Positions 1-7,002 of a stretch of DNA of 33,580 nt are shown here, in pieces. The DNA comes from Algoriphagus faecimaris (GTDB taxonomy: Bacteria > Bacteroidota > Bacteroidia > Cytophagales > Cyclobacteriaceae). The position numbers and the translations under genes were made by a program. The notes beneath the pieces were generated by a model, which was given only the letters and a program-made list of their open reading frames with translations, was not told the DNA's origin and did no database searches. The stretch covers positions 1 to 33,580 of the forward strand of contig NZ_FNAC01000045.1 of NCBI RefSeq assembly GCF_900101705.1, read 5' to 3'. Numbering within the stretch: the first letter of the stretch is position 1; each line of letters starts with the position of its first letter.

Positions 1-211
1 ATAAATTACTGCTCTGCATCACTGTACCGCTCTTGATACTGGTTCTAAATCCACAGGAAGCACATTGAAAAGAAAGCTTGTTTTCAAGCCAATAATGCTT
101 GATTCCAGTACATTTCTTACAGATGATTCCTTGCTTGATCCTTTGTGATTTGATGAATTCAACACAGGAAGCCTCGTCAGGAAACCGATTAATGAAATTG
201 ATAATATTCAT
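1..211 (-). CDS. IS1595-type transposase, N-terminal part (cut by window edge)
   Basis: Reading the minus strand from the ATG at 211 gives 70 residues starting MNIINFINRFPDEASC and running off the window. It carries a zinc ribbon, C31-x2-C34 and C50-x2-C53, with HYWLENKLSFQC between the pairs and SGTVMQ after it. This layout, a short 'RFPDE..C' helix, a zinc ribbon and then '(S/R)SGTVM', is typical of the N-terminus of IS1595/ISXO2-like DDE transposases. The catalytic domain would lie outside the window. It is transcribed away from the sigma-factor gene. The family call rests on pattern recognition; whether the copy is intact cannot be seen. Confidence 0.8.
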   Translation of the reverse strand, partial: MNIINFINRFPDEASCVEFIKSQRIKQGIICKKCTGIKHYWLENKLSFQCASCGFRTSIKSGTVMQSSNL

Positions 212-234
212 GGTCAAAACCGTTTATTTTGACC
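212..234. repeat. Inverted repeat directly upstream of the transposase start
   Basis: GGTCAAAA (212-219) and TTTTGACC (227-234) are perfect 8-base arms around a 7-base spacer. They abut the transposase ATG at 211 on the minus strand. A hairpin here could occlude the transposase start in read-through transcripts, as known for several IS families, or it could be an operator. The role is inference. Confidence 0.5.
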
Positions 235-268
235 TAATTTAAATCGAGTTAAACCCTTAATAAAGCAA

Positions 269-285
269 TTGACACCAACTGTCAA
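269..285. repeat. Inverted repeat TTGACA-ccaac-TGTCAA
   Basis: Perfect 6-base arms with a 5-base spacer lie in the 178-base gap between the transposase start and the sigma-factor gene. This may be part of the IS terminal inverted repeat or an operator for the sigma-factor gene. The rest of the gap (286-389) is AT-rich and shows no perfect TAnnTTTG box; TGACTTTG at about 308-315 is one mismatch away. Confidence 0.35.
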
Positions 286-389
286 AAAGAACTTATTTGG
301 CTACTGGTGACTTTGCGGATATTCATAAAAAAAATCAACCTTGAGTGTAATTATTTCAAAAATATGCCACTAACCTAATAAAAGACCAA

Positions 390-884
390 TTGAGCGGAGA
401 CTTCTACAAATCGTCCATTTTGCCATACGCTGGGATCATCATTAAAATCTGTCGAGCCTACACAGACACCGAAGAGGATTTTGAGGATTACTATCAGGAA
501 GTATGCCTGCAAATCTGGAAAAGTAAAGATCGCTTTCAGGATCAGTCTGAATGGTCTACTTGGGTTTACCGACTGACTTTGAATGTGTGCCTGACACTGA
601 TGCGGAAAAGCAAAAAGCAGAAAAAGTATGAAAGCAATGAGCCCAGCCCCGGAGATCAAAAGGAGGCGAGTTCACCGGCAATTTCAGATGAATCACTTAA
701 TCAGCTCTACACTGCCATCCGGGAACTCTCAGAAATTGATCGCGCCGTAATTCTCCTGTATTTGGAAGAAAAGTCCTATCAGGAAGTCGCCCAAATCATG
801 GGAACAAACCCGAATAATATCGGGGTAAGAATCAAACGAATTAAAGAACGACTAAAAAAGAAATTAGATGGAAAAGTCAATTGA
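390..884 (+). CDS. RNA polymerase ECF-type sigma factor
   Basis: The 164-residue protein has the two ECF sigma domains. Region 2 (about residues 10-75) includes EDFEDYYQEVCLQIWKS and WSTWVYRLTLNVCLT. Region 4 (about 105-160) has LSEIDRAVILLYLEEKSYQEVA followed by a basic recognition helix. It should direct core polymerase to a dedicated promoter set. The start is unusual: the frame is open back to the stop at 348-350 and offers only TTG (390) or ATA (378), with no in-frame ATG. Homologues I recall begin a few residues before 'SGDFYK', so initiation may lie slightly upstream. The 3' end overlaps the next gene by 17 bases, implying translational coupling with a possible membrane-bound partner. 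Confidence 0.88.
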   Translation: MSGDFYKSSILPYAGIIIKICRAYTDTEEDFEDYYQEVCLQIWKSKDRFQDQSEWSTWVYRLTLNVCLTLMRKSKKQKKYESNEPSPGDQKEASSPAISDESLNQLYTAIRELSEIDRAVILLYLEEKSYQEVAQIMGTNPNNIGVRIKRIKERLKKKLDGKVN

Positions 885-1509
885 ACAAATCTGGAAAGAT
901 GGTTTCCTAAAGCAGGAGGCCTTGATAGCACCAAAGGTCAACAACCTCTACAACCGAAAATCTATCCACTTGGTGGAGAAGTTTCAACGAATGTTTAAAA
1001 TCAACATTTGGGGAATTATCATCGGTGCAAGCCTGATTCTAATCGCATCCTTCGGAGCAGGGGCAGGGCTGGCTGGCTTAATCATATTTATCACGCTTTT
1101 GGCTGTGGCTTATTCCGCCAAGTTGGATTTGGATGGATTGAAGCAGCTGGACAAGGGACAAAGTAGCTTTGAATACTTGAGTTCATTTAGACTATGGATT
1201 CAGCAGTCCATCGAGAAATACGGTAGCCTTTACCGCATCGTCTACCCAGTTTTTATTTTGACTTTCTATTTTGGTCTTTGGTTTTCAGATCTACTAGAAC
1301 CCATCCGTGAGAAAGTAGCAGAAAATTCAAGCAATTTGATTCTTGGATTGCATATGCCCACCACGTTGCTCATTATCGGAGGCGCTGTAGCTATGGGCTT
1401 TTTTGCAAAACGGATACATCGAGAGGATGTCGAATTGATGTATGGGAAAATTATGGGAAAACTCGATGAAGCCCTGCAAGAAATGGAGGAACTGAGAAAA
1501 ACAGGATGA
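868..1509 (+). CDS. Membrane protein coupled to the ECF sigma factor (possible anti-sigma factor)
   Basis: This 213-residue protein has about 45 cytosolic N-terminal residues, a pair of transmembrane segments (about 46-83), a hydrophilic stretch, two more hydrophobic segments (about 122-140 and 162-180) and a charged C-terminal helix rich in Glu, Met and Lys. Its ATG at 868 lies inside the sigma-factor gene, so the pair is co-translated. That position and architecture fit an anti-sigma factor that holds the sigma factor at the inner membrane, but I see no zinc-binding H-x3-C-x2-C motif and no FecR domain. The anti-sigma role is therefore inference from position only. Confidence 0.75.
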   Translation: MEKSIEQIWKDGFLKQEALIAPKVNNLYNRKSIHLVEKFQRMFKINIWGIIIGASLILIASFGAGAGLAGLIIFITLLAVAYSAKLDLDGLKQLDKGQSSFEYLSSFRLWIQQSIEKYGSLYRIVYPVFILTFYFGLWFSDLLEPIREKVAENSSNLILGLHMPTTLLIIGGAVAMGFFAKRIHREDVELMYGKIMGKLDEALQEMEELRKTG

Positions 1510-1536
1510 GTAAAGAAATATCCTGAAGAAGTAAAA

Positions 1537-1593
1537 GCACACGGGAAGAATTTAAAATTCAAAAGATCAAATTCTTGAAATCAAACCGTGTGC
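1537..1593. terminator. Bipartite inverted repeat between convergent genes, probable bidirectional terminator
   Basis: GCACACGG (1537-1544) pairs with CCGTGTGC (1586-1593). Inside it AAGAATTT (1546-1553) pairs with AAATTCTT (1569-1576). The spacing on the 3' side leaves an internal bulge of about nine bases. It lies between the end of the membrane protein gene (1509) and the convergent stop at 1611, the position expected of a shared terminator. No clean U-tract follows on either strand. Confidence 0.55.
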
Positions 1594-1610
1594 AGAATAA
1601 AATGAAGGAT

Positions 1611-2033
1611 TTACACGTAAAACATAAAACTCGCTACAATGACCCAAACACCTACTAAGATTCCGATCATCCCGAGTCGCCCTTGAAGCGGAGCAAGCTT
1701 CTGAAGCACTTGCTCTCCTTTTTTCTTGGTATCTTCATTCTTTGAAAGTAGTAGTTTATTGATCATTCCATAGCCAAGTAGAAAGCCTAGGACCGCTTGA
1801 ATAGCAGAGCTTCCAATCCAGGTAATCCACCAAATCGGCCAAGAACTCAATAGCCCTAAATTAAGGATAGCACTGATAACTCCCCAAACGCCCCAAAGAC
1901 AAAACACCAATCCTATCCAACCTTGGTAGGGAGTAATCTTGTCTAGAAGTTCCTGTGCATTTGGCTTTTTGGAAAGTAGAAGAGAAGGGGCTGCCAAAAT
2001 CCCCAGTATGATTAATGTGATACCGTAAATCAT
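1611..2033 (-). CDS. Small integral membrane protein with two copies of one module
   Basis: This 140-residue protein has about four transmembrane segments. The first half contains [20 protein letters not shown], then [19 protein letters not shown]. The second half contains [20 protein letters not shown], then [20 protein letters not shown]. The shared pattern is LLLSK(K/N)...(L)xK(I/L)xPxQGxxGxxxxxxGVW, so the gene looks like an internal duplication of a two-helix unit. Similar short proteins are common in Bacteroidota and lack an assigned role. It stands alone, convergent with the sigma-factor pair, with about 130 bases upstream. Function unknown. Confidence 0.82.
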   Translation of the reverse strand: MIYGITLIILGILAAPSLLLSKKPNAQELLDKITPYQGWIGLVFCLWGVWGVISAILNLGLLSSWPIWWITWIGSSAIQAVLGFLLGYGMINKLLLSKNEDTKKKGEQVLQKLAPLQGRLGMIGILVGVWVIVASFMFYV

Positions 2034-2164
2034 GATTTTTGTTGTTTTGGTTTAACTTTAATTTAATTTTTAGGCAAAATCATTCCCATTGAGCCAGTTT
2101 GACCCATATCAATTGAATAGCAAAGGGGGTTGATTTTGTCAGTAGTGGATCAATATGCTCAATT

Positions 2165-2863
2165 CTACCGAAGATTTTCCCTAATCAGCAAGTTGCTCCA
2201 TTGCTCCTGCTCATTGGCAACTTCAAAGTCTATTTTATAGGGGAAATATCGGTTCTCAAATTGTAAGTATCCGAAAAACTGAAATTCTTGTCCTTCATGA
2301 TTTGTAAACTCTCGAATCCCAAATGGAACATAGCCCTTTAACTTGCCATAAAGGGATTGTAGTTCTGAAATTTTGTCGGGCCAATTTTCCCGGTAAGCAG
2401 GATAGTTTTTACCGGGGTCCTTATAGTTTTTAACTTTTTCAAAATTCCCCGATAGAATCATTTCAGAATACTTCCGATAGAGTTCAGCTTTCTGACTGAC
2501 TTGTAGCAGGATTTCCGAATTGAAGGAGTAAGTGGCAGTCTGTCCTTTTGTCGTTCTCAGATTGACTACTACCCCATCGACCCTAAATCGATCCGAGTCG
2601 CTCAACCCTTCAAAAGCAAGGACCGCAATATTTGAAGCCGTTAACTTGGGCATCAAGCTATCAATAATTAGGCTTTGTTGAACAGTAATTTCATAAACAG
2701 TCAGCCCTTCTCCATAAGGACCGACTCCACCCGTGACCAAGGCTTGATAGATAGATGCGATATATTTATCACCCTTGTTTTCCAGTTTCTTAGGACAACC
2801 GGCAAGCAAAATCACACTAGGGAAAATAATCAAGCCAAGTAAGGTTTTAATGCGCTTTTTCAC
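2165..2863 (-). CDS. Lipoprotein, paralogue of its upstream neighbour
   Basis: I place the start at GTG 2863, which gives a 23-residue lipoprotein signal MKKRIKTLLGLIIFPSVILL ending in the lipobox AGC (Cys23). An ATG at 2902 in the same frame would add 13 charged residues before the signal and overlap the upstream gene, so it is less likely. The mature part matches the neighbouring lipoprotein: (V)QQxxIxDxLxPxxTxxNxAxxxxxGxSDxxR near the front and YGxLxGYxxFGI followed by an aromatic FQFF/YQFQ block near the end. It has no recognised domain. As fourth gene of the kinase operon it may be a periplasmic or membrane-anchored partner or output of that system. Confidence 0.78.
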   Translation of the reverse strand: MKKRIKTLLGLIIFPSVILLAGCPKKLENKGDKYIASIYQALVTGGVGPYGEGLTVYEITVQQSLIIDSLMPKLTASNIAVLAFEGLSDSDRFRVDGVVVNLRTTKGQTATYSFNSEILLQVSQKAELYRKYSEMILSGNFEKVKNYKDPGKNYPAYRENWPDKISELQSLYGKLKGYVPFGIREFTNHEGQEFQFFGYLQFENRYFPYKIDFEVANEQEQWSNLLIRENLR

Positions 2864-2874
2864 CTCAAGTTGCT

Positions 2875-3543
2875 TTAATTTTGAATAGAAAAGCCGAGCC
2901 ATTCATCTTCTCCGGGACGAATATCCAAGTAAAAGAAATACGGTACTTTTCTCTCTTGAAAATTGAGAAAAGCCTGAAACTGGTAGGCCGCTCCTGATTG
3001 ACCACCTACCTGGGCAATACCGAATGTTTCATACCCCCGTAGCCTACCATATTTGTTCTCCAAAAACTTAAGCTTTTGCTCCAGAAGCGGTCCGATTCCA
3101 TCCTTCACGGAATTGGTGTTTCTTCGCTGATCCAAAAGCTCAAACTGTCGATTGAGGATTGCTGATGAAAGCTGGTCAAATAGTATTGCCTTTTCATAAA
3201 CTCCTTCCATAAAAGGAACCTCGTATGTAAAGCTTTGTGTCAGTTGACCTGCTTTCACAAATTCAATATCGATAGTGGGTACCACCTGCCGCTCCTCATC
3301 ACTCATTCCCGAATATGTCATCAATGCCATATTAGCAGTGGTGATATTGGGATGAAGTGTATCGAGGATGGGAGTCTGCTGCACGCTCAGCTTGATGAAT
3401 GGATCCCCGTTTTCTCTTTGGAGTACTTCTTTCGTCAAGCTGGTGCCGTATACTTCTTCTATGCTAGGTTGCATGATTGATTCTGTATTTCCCCCGCAGG
3501 CAGCTAAGCTGACTAGAAGGAAGAAACTTGTTATTTTTTTCAT
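2875..3543 (-). CDS. Lipoprotein, first of a tandem paralogous pair
   Basis: This 222-residue protein has a clear lipoprotein signal, MKKITSFFLLVSLAAC (Cys16), followed by GG and a polar linker. The body is a mixed alpha/beta sequence with VQQTPILDTLHPNITTANMA, YGRLRGYETFGI and YQFQAFLNFQERKVPYFFYL, all shared with the next gene. The family resembles uncharacterised Bacteroidota lipoproteins; I cannot assign a fold by eye. It begins 24 bases after the response-regulator stop and ends 11 bases before the next start, so kinase, regulator and both lipoproteins are probably one transcript. Function unknown. Confidence 0.82.
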   Translation of the reverse strand: MKKITSFFLLVSLAACGGNTESIMQPSIEEVYGTSLTKEVLQRENGDPFIKLSVQQTPILDTLHPNITTANMALMTYSGMSDEERQVVPTIDIEFVKAGQLTQSFTYEVPFMEGVYEKAILFDQLSSAILNRQFELLDQRRNTNSVKDGIGPLLEQKLKFLENKYGRLRGYETFGIAQVGGQSGAAYQFQAFLNFQERKVPYFFYLDIRPGEDEWLGFSIQN

Positions 3544-3567
3544 TGCTAAGATTCATTTGTTTGATTG

Positions 3568-4209
3568 TTATTTGAGTAGATCAAAGTCCAGGGCCATCTT
3601 TACCAACCCTACGGTGTTTCTGGCGCCTGTCTTGATGAGCATATTTCTCCGGTGAGTTTCCACCGTACCGAAGCTGATAAAAAGTTTTTCGGCGATCTCT
3701 TGGGTGGTGCACTCATCCATGATAAGCCGAAGCACTTCTTTTTCCCGTCTGGAAAGTTTGGGGATGACCTGATTTTCCTTTTCGTTGGATTGATTGGTCA
3801 CACTGTTAATTATAATTTCATTTACTGTTTCGTCGAAGTAGCGTTTTCCTGCATAGATACTGGTGATCGCTTCGATGACTTCATCTTGACCAGCATTCTT
3901 TAGCACATAGCCTTTGGCTCCTTGACCGAGCATAAGTTTGATCAAACTAGTCTCTTTGTGCATGGAAATAGCAATGATTTTTATGTCCGGATCAGTACTC
4001 AAAAGGCGCTTGGTAGTCTCTATACCATTGAGTCCGGGCAGATTGATATCCATTAAAATCACATCAGGTCGGATCACTTTGATCTGCTCGATCGCATCCT
4101 CACCGCTGAGGGCAAACCCCACGACATTGATTTTCTCATGGTTTTGGAGCAATAGCATAAGGCCTTCTATGACCATTTTGTGGTCGTCTACTATAAAAAC
4201 TTTGATCAT
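3568..4209 (-). CDS. Response regulator, NarL/FixJ (REC-LuxR HTH) type
   Basis: The 213-residue regulator has a receiver domain (about 1-120) with the acidic pair D8/D9, phospho-acceptor D54 in VILMDINLPG, switch S81 and K103 in GYVLKNAG. A GerE/LuxR helix-turn-helix follows (about 148-208) with LSRREKEVLRLIMDECTTQE and GTVETHRRNM. Family knowledge says phosphorylation by a HisKA_3 kinase promotes dimerisation and DNA binding. Its ATG overlaps the kinase stop in an ATGA motif (4206-4209), so the two are translationally coupled cognate partners. Targets are not visible, but the two downstream lipoprotein genes are obvious candidates. Confidence 0.95.
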   Translation of the reverse strand: MIKVFIVDDHKMVIEGLMLLLQNHEKINVVGFALSGEDAIEQIKVIRPDVILMDINLPGLNGIETTKRLLSTDPDIKIIAISMHKETSLIKLMLGQGAKGYVLKNAGQDEVIEAITSIYAGKRYFDETVNEIIINSVTNQSNEKENQVIPKLSRREKEVLRLIMDECTTQEIAEKLFISFGTVETHRRNMLIKTGARNTVGLVKMALDFDLLK

Positions 4210-6209
4210 ACCGGTATATTGATGGTTACAGTAGTCCCTTGATTGGGCACGCTATCCCAGGCAATGGTGCCATCGAGAAACTCTACCCGACTTTGAATAC
4301 TTTTCAGTCCCAGTCCTCCGGATGCTATTGCCTGTTCGAAGTCAAAGCCTTTTCCGTTATCCTCGACTACGAGCTGTAGACCTTTTCCGTGGCCGAAAAG
4401 CTGCATAAAAACCGAAGTAGCAGAGGCATGCTTACGGATGTTTGACAATAACTCCTGAATCAACCTAAATAGGGTAATTTCTTTTGTATTGTCCAGCCTT
4501 TCGGGTAATTGATGCACTTCTAGCGTCACATCGTATTTCAGCGTACGCATGTGGCCTGCCAAATCATCCAATGCTCCTTCAAGTCCGGAGATACTGAGTG
4601 CATGAGGCATCATATTATGAGATATTCTCCTTACTTCCAGGCAGGCTATATCAATTAAGGAATGCGTTCGCTCCGCTGTATCTTTTTGATCCAAGGGTAC
4701 AATCTCATTCTCAATGATGGTAAAGTGAGCTTTAATATTACTCAAAAGGCCCCCTAAACTGTCATGCAGATCTTTTGCGATACGAAGACGCTCGGCCTCC
4801 TGCCCTTCCAGCATACTGGTCATGGCGACTAATTTATTTTTCTGTGTCAGTTCAGTGATTTTTTTCATCTGAAGCTCTTCATGCTGTTTGGCAAGGAGCT
4901 TTTGATACTTCAAGCGATTTCGGTAGAACAGGTAGAGAATTGCTGTGACTGTCAGGGAGGCAATGATACCCAAGATCAATAATTGTCGCTGCTTCCTTCG
5001 TTTTTCGATCAGTGCACTCAGTTGCTCATTCTGGTATTTGGCTTCAAGTTCTAAAAATGTTTCATCCTTTTTGTTTTCGATTATTCCGGCATAGAGCGAG
5101 ATGTAATCCTTTAGATATTCATAGGCTTGATCATAGGCACCGATTTTTTCATAGTAATCAGCGATGGTTTTTGTAAGCAAGGATTTTTCTCTGGCCGAGG
5201 AAGTCACTGTCAAGGTCTCATTTAGCCGCTGGACTAGATTACCCAGCCCAACGGTATCATTTGCCTGAAGTTTGGCATCAATTAGAAAGCGAAGATTTGC
5301 TTCAGAATTAGGGTTTTGCGGTACCTGCTCGGTGGATTTGGAAAGGTATTCGATGGCTTGCGGATATTTGCTCTGCCTGAGGTATAGGTTTCCCAAATTG
5401 GCATAGGTATCGTAGTCATAATTGTAACTAATGGTAGAATCTAGTTTGATGTCCAAACTCTTGAAAAAAAGGGCTTCGGCTTTTTCATATTCATTCATCG
5501 AAGAGTTGACTGATGCCATATTGATCAGGCATTTTTTCTGTAGCACTGGATTAGTTTGTTCCAATGCCTGTTCATAAGCTAGCTGGTAATAGTGGATAGC
5601 TTTTTCATAATTATCCGATTCGTGAAACATTACGCCCACGTTATGATGCAAATCAGCCAAATAGTCTAAATCAGCATATTCAGCGACGGCTATTGCTTCG
5701 AAATAGAACCTGGAGGCAGTTTCAACATCTCCTTTGACAATTTCATGAAAAAGGCCTTTCCCCTGAAGCGCTTTAGCTTTGCCCAGACTACTGCTGTATT
5801 CCTCTGATAGATCCATTAGCTGATCCGCTACTAAAAGTGCTCCCTCATCTCCCCGATCGATATAGTCCCAAATCAGATCTTCGTTAATCCCGACAAACCT
5901 CAGAAAAGAGCCTTCTTCGTAAAGTCTTTGTGCCAAAAAAGCATTGAATTGTTTTTTTCCAAGCAAGGTTGTGTCCATCCTCAGGCCATATCTGAGGAGT
6001 TCAATTTGATGCTCTGAAGGCTCTTTCATTATTTTTTGAATTATCTTCCTGTATTGAATCTGTTTATCCTCAGTTTCGGATAGGAGTCCAATTTCACGTA
6101 AAACCAGGTCCAAATCGGCTTTTTGGACCTGCTGACTAAATGAACTGACAGTCGCAGCAAGCACGATCATCCATGATAAGCCTCCAAGAATAAAAGTTTG
6201 CCTTTTCAT
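4206..6209 (-). CDS. Sensor histidine kinase with periplasmic TPR domain (HisKA_3 / HATPase_c)
   Basis: The 667-residue protein starts with a signal sequence (1-25). A TPR-rich sensor region follows (about 120-375; repeats such as VGVMFHESDNYEKAIHYYQL and YANLGNLYLRQSKYPQAIEY), then a transmembrane helix (about 409-430) and a coiled coil. The HisKA_3 dimerisation domain has H482 in RIAKDLHDSLGGLLSN, and the ATPase domain has N590 in ELLSNIRKHA, the G1 box DNGKGFD (617-623) and the G2 box GGLGL. The TPRs are predicted to be periplasmic, so the signal may be a peptide or partner protein. It heads the operon with the response regulator and two lipoproteins. The ATG at 6209 is supported by the signal sequence. 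Confidence 0.95.
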   Translation of the reverse strand: MKRQTFILGGLSWMIVLAATVSSFSQQVQKADLDLVLREIGLLSETEDKQIQYRKIIQKIMKEPSEHQIELLRYGLRMDTTLLGKKQFNAFLAQRLYEEGSFLRFVGINEDLIWDYIDRGDEGALLVADQLMDLSEEYSSSLGKAKALQGKGLFHEIVKGDVETASRFYFEAIAVAEYADLDYLADLHHNVGVMFHESDNYEKAIHYYQLAYEQALEQTNPVLQKKCLINMASVNSSMNEYEKAEALFFKSLDIKLDSTISYNYDYDTYANLGNLYLRQSKYPQAIEYLSKSTEQVPQNPNSEANLRFLIDAKLQANDTVGLGNLVQRLNETLTVTSSAREKSLLTKTIADYYEKIGAYDQAYEYLKDYISLYAGIIENKKDETFLELEAKYQNEQLSALIEKRRKQRQLLILGIIASLTVTAILYLFYRNRLKYQKLLAKQHEELQMKKITELTQKNKLVAMTSMLEGQEAERLRIAKDLHDSLGGLLSNIKAHFTIIENEIVPLDQKDTAERTHSLIDIACLEVRRISHNMMPHALSISGLEGALDDLAGHMRTLKYDVTLEVHQLPERLDNTKEITLFRLIQELLSNIRKHASATSVFMQLFGHGKGLQLVVEDNGKGFDFEQAIASGGLGLKSIQSRVEFLDGTIAWDSVPNQGTTVTINIPV

Positions 6210-6241
6210 TTGATCTATCTATTATAGAATCGGAGCTTTCC

Positions 6242-6260
6242 GAATTGCTAGTTCCAATTC
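6242..6260. repeat. Stem-loop in the leader of the sensor-kinase operon
   Basis: GAATTG (6242-6247) and CAATTC (6255-6260) form a 6-base stem with a 7-base loop. Just beside it, towards the kinase start, TCGGA and TCCGA flank a 4-base loop (about 6229-6242). Both lie within 55 bases upstream of the kinase ATG. Apart from these, the 206-base gap 6210-6415 is AT-rich with no gene. Confidence 0.3.
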
Positions 6261-6410
6261 TTAGTTTTTAAAGTCTTCCTGATCCAAAAATCACTCGTCA
6301 AACTTCCGCTATTAAAGATTTAACTACATTAAAGAAAATAGAAATGCCCTTTTGGATATCTTTTTTCACAGATGTAAAAAGATAATACATTTTACTAAAA
6401 GACACTTATT

Positions 6411-6418
6411 CAAATCTA
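6411..6418 (-). promoter_or_regulatory. Candidate -7 promoter box for the sensor-kinase operon
   Basis: On the minus strand this reads TAGATTTG, a perfect match to the Bacteroidota TAnnTTTG element. It overlaps the stop codon of the upstream secreted-protein gene and would give a leader of roughly 190 bases before the kinase ATG. I find no convincing -33 TTG element, and the motif is short, so this is tentative. Confidence 0.3.
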
Positions 6419-6961
6419 TTTTGCATTGATTCGATATTGGAATCGGTTGGCCGCAGACAAATTTTTCATCGCTACAATGACAATTTTTCCACTTACATTG
6501 TTAAGGATAAACTTTTTAGTTTGTCCCTTTGAATTCACAGGGAAAGTGAATGTTTCTAACTGGGTCAGGCTTCCGTCGCGATCCATTGCACAAATCACCA
6601 CTCCTGTTTGAGCTATGCCGTTGTATTGATTGATGGTGACTTCCAATCTATTATTGAAAGAAGGTGGAGTGACAAAAGTGCTGGAAGCTTGTCCAATGAT
6701 GGTGCCGTTTTCAATACCCCCATCTACATCCAAAAATCTCGGACCGACGATCTCCCCACTGTTGGAAGCAATCCAATTCCATTCAGTCTTCAATTTCTGA
6801 ACATCGCGCTTAAATAAACTTAGTTCATTTTTAGCCTGCCAAGGACCCCATTTTTCCCATGTTTTCTCAGCAAGCTTTTTCCCTTGCCCACAATCTTGAG
6901 CAAATCCCGGGATAGCGGCGAGAAATAAAAACACAGCAAATACAAGGAGTAATTTTTTCAT
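6416..6961 (-). CDS. Secreted protein of unknown function, paralogue of the gene at 11106-11690
   Basis: From ATG 6961 (a TTG three codons upstream is less likely) the protein is 181 residues with a signal peptide MKKLLLVFAVFLFLAAIPGF ending in AQ. The mature part starts DCGQG, then has a charged helical stretch (about 28-65) and a beta-rich domain (about 74-180). Against the protein of 11106-11690 it aligns without gaps at a constant one-residue offset: C24/C23, P74-R75/P73-R74, N85-G86/N84-G85, FVT, (V/I)VICA with C124/C123, FT, and a final RFxxxIxA. The two conserved cysteines of an exported protein suggest a disulfide. It is the last gene of the secreted cluster. No known family recognised. 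Confidence 0.8.
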   Translation of the reverse strand: MKKLLLVFAVFLFLAAIPGFAQDCGQGKKLAEKTWEKWGPWQAKNELSLFKRDVQKLKTEWNWIASNSGEIVGPRFLDVDGGIENGTIIGQASSTFVTPPSFNNRLEVTINQYNGIAQTGVVICAMDRDGSLTQLETFTFPVNSKGQTKKFILNNVSGKIVIVAMKNLSAANRFQYRINAK

Positions 6962-7002
6962 TTTTGCCAAGCTGAGATCTCTAAATGGAAGCCAATTTAT
7001 TT

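Larger units (their letters stand above)
1..285 (-). mobile_element. Left-edge IS1595-like element, partial; right boundary approximate
   Basis: The transposase fragment at 1-211 implies an insertion sequence whose upstream end lies between 212 and about 300. The imperfectly placed boundary is set at the end of the short inverted repeat 269-285, about 75 bases upstream of the transposase start, where a terminal repeat would be expected. The other end is outside the window, so neither the terminal repeats nor a target duplication can be verified. Confidence 0.45.

Noticed and set aside
2864..2902. ATG start for the second lipoprotein at 2902
   Set aside because: It would place 13 residues before the lipoprotein signal and overlap the upstream gene; GTG 2863 gives a standard signal.
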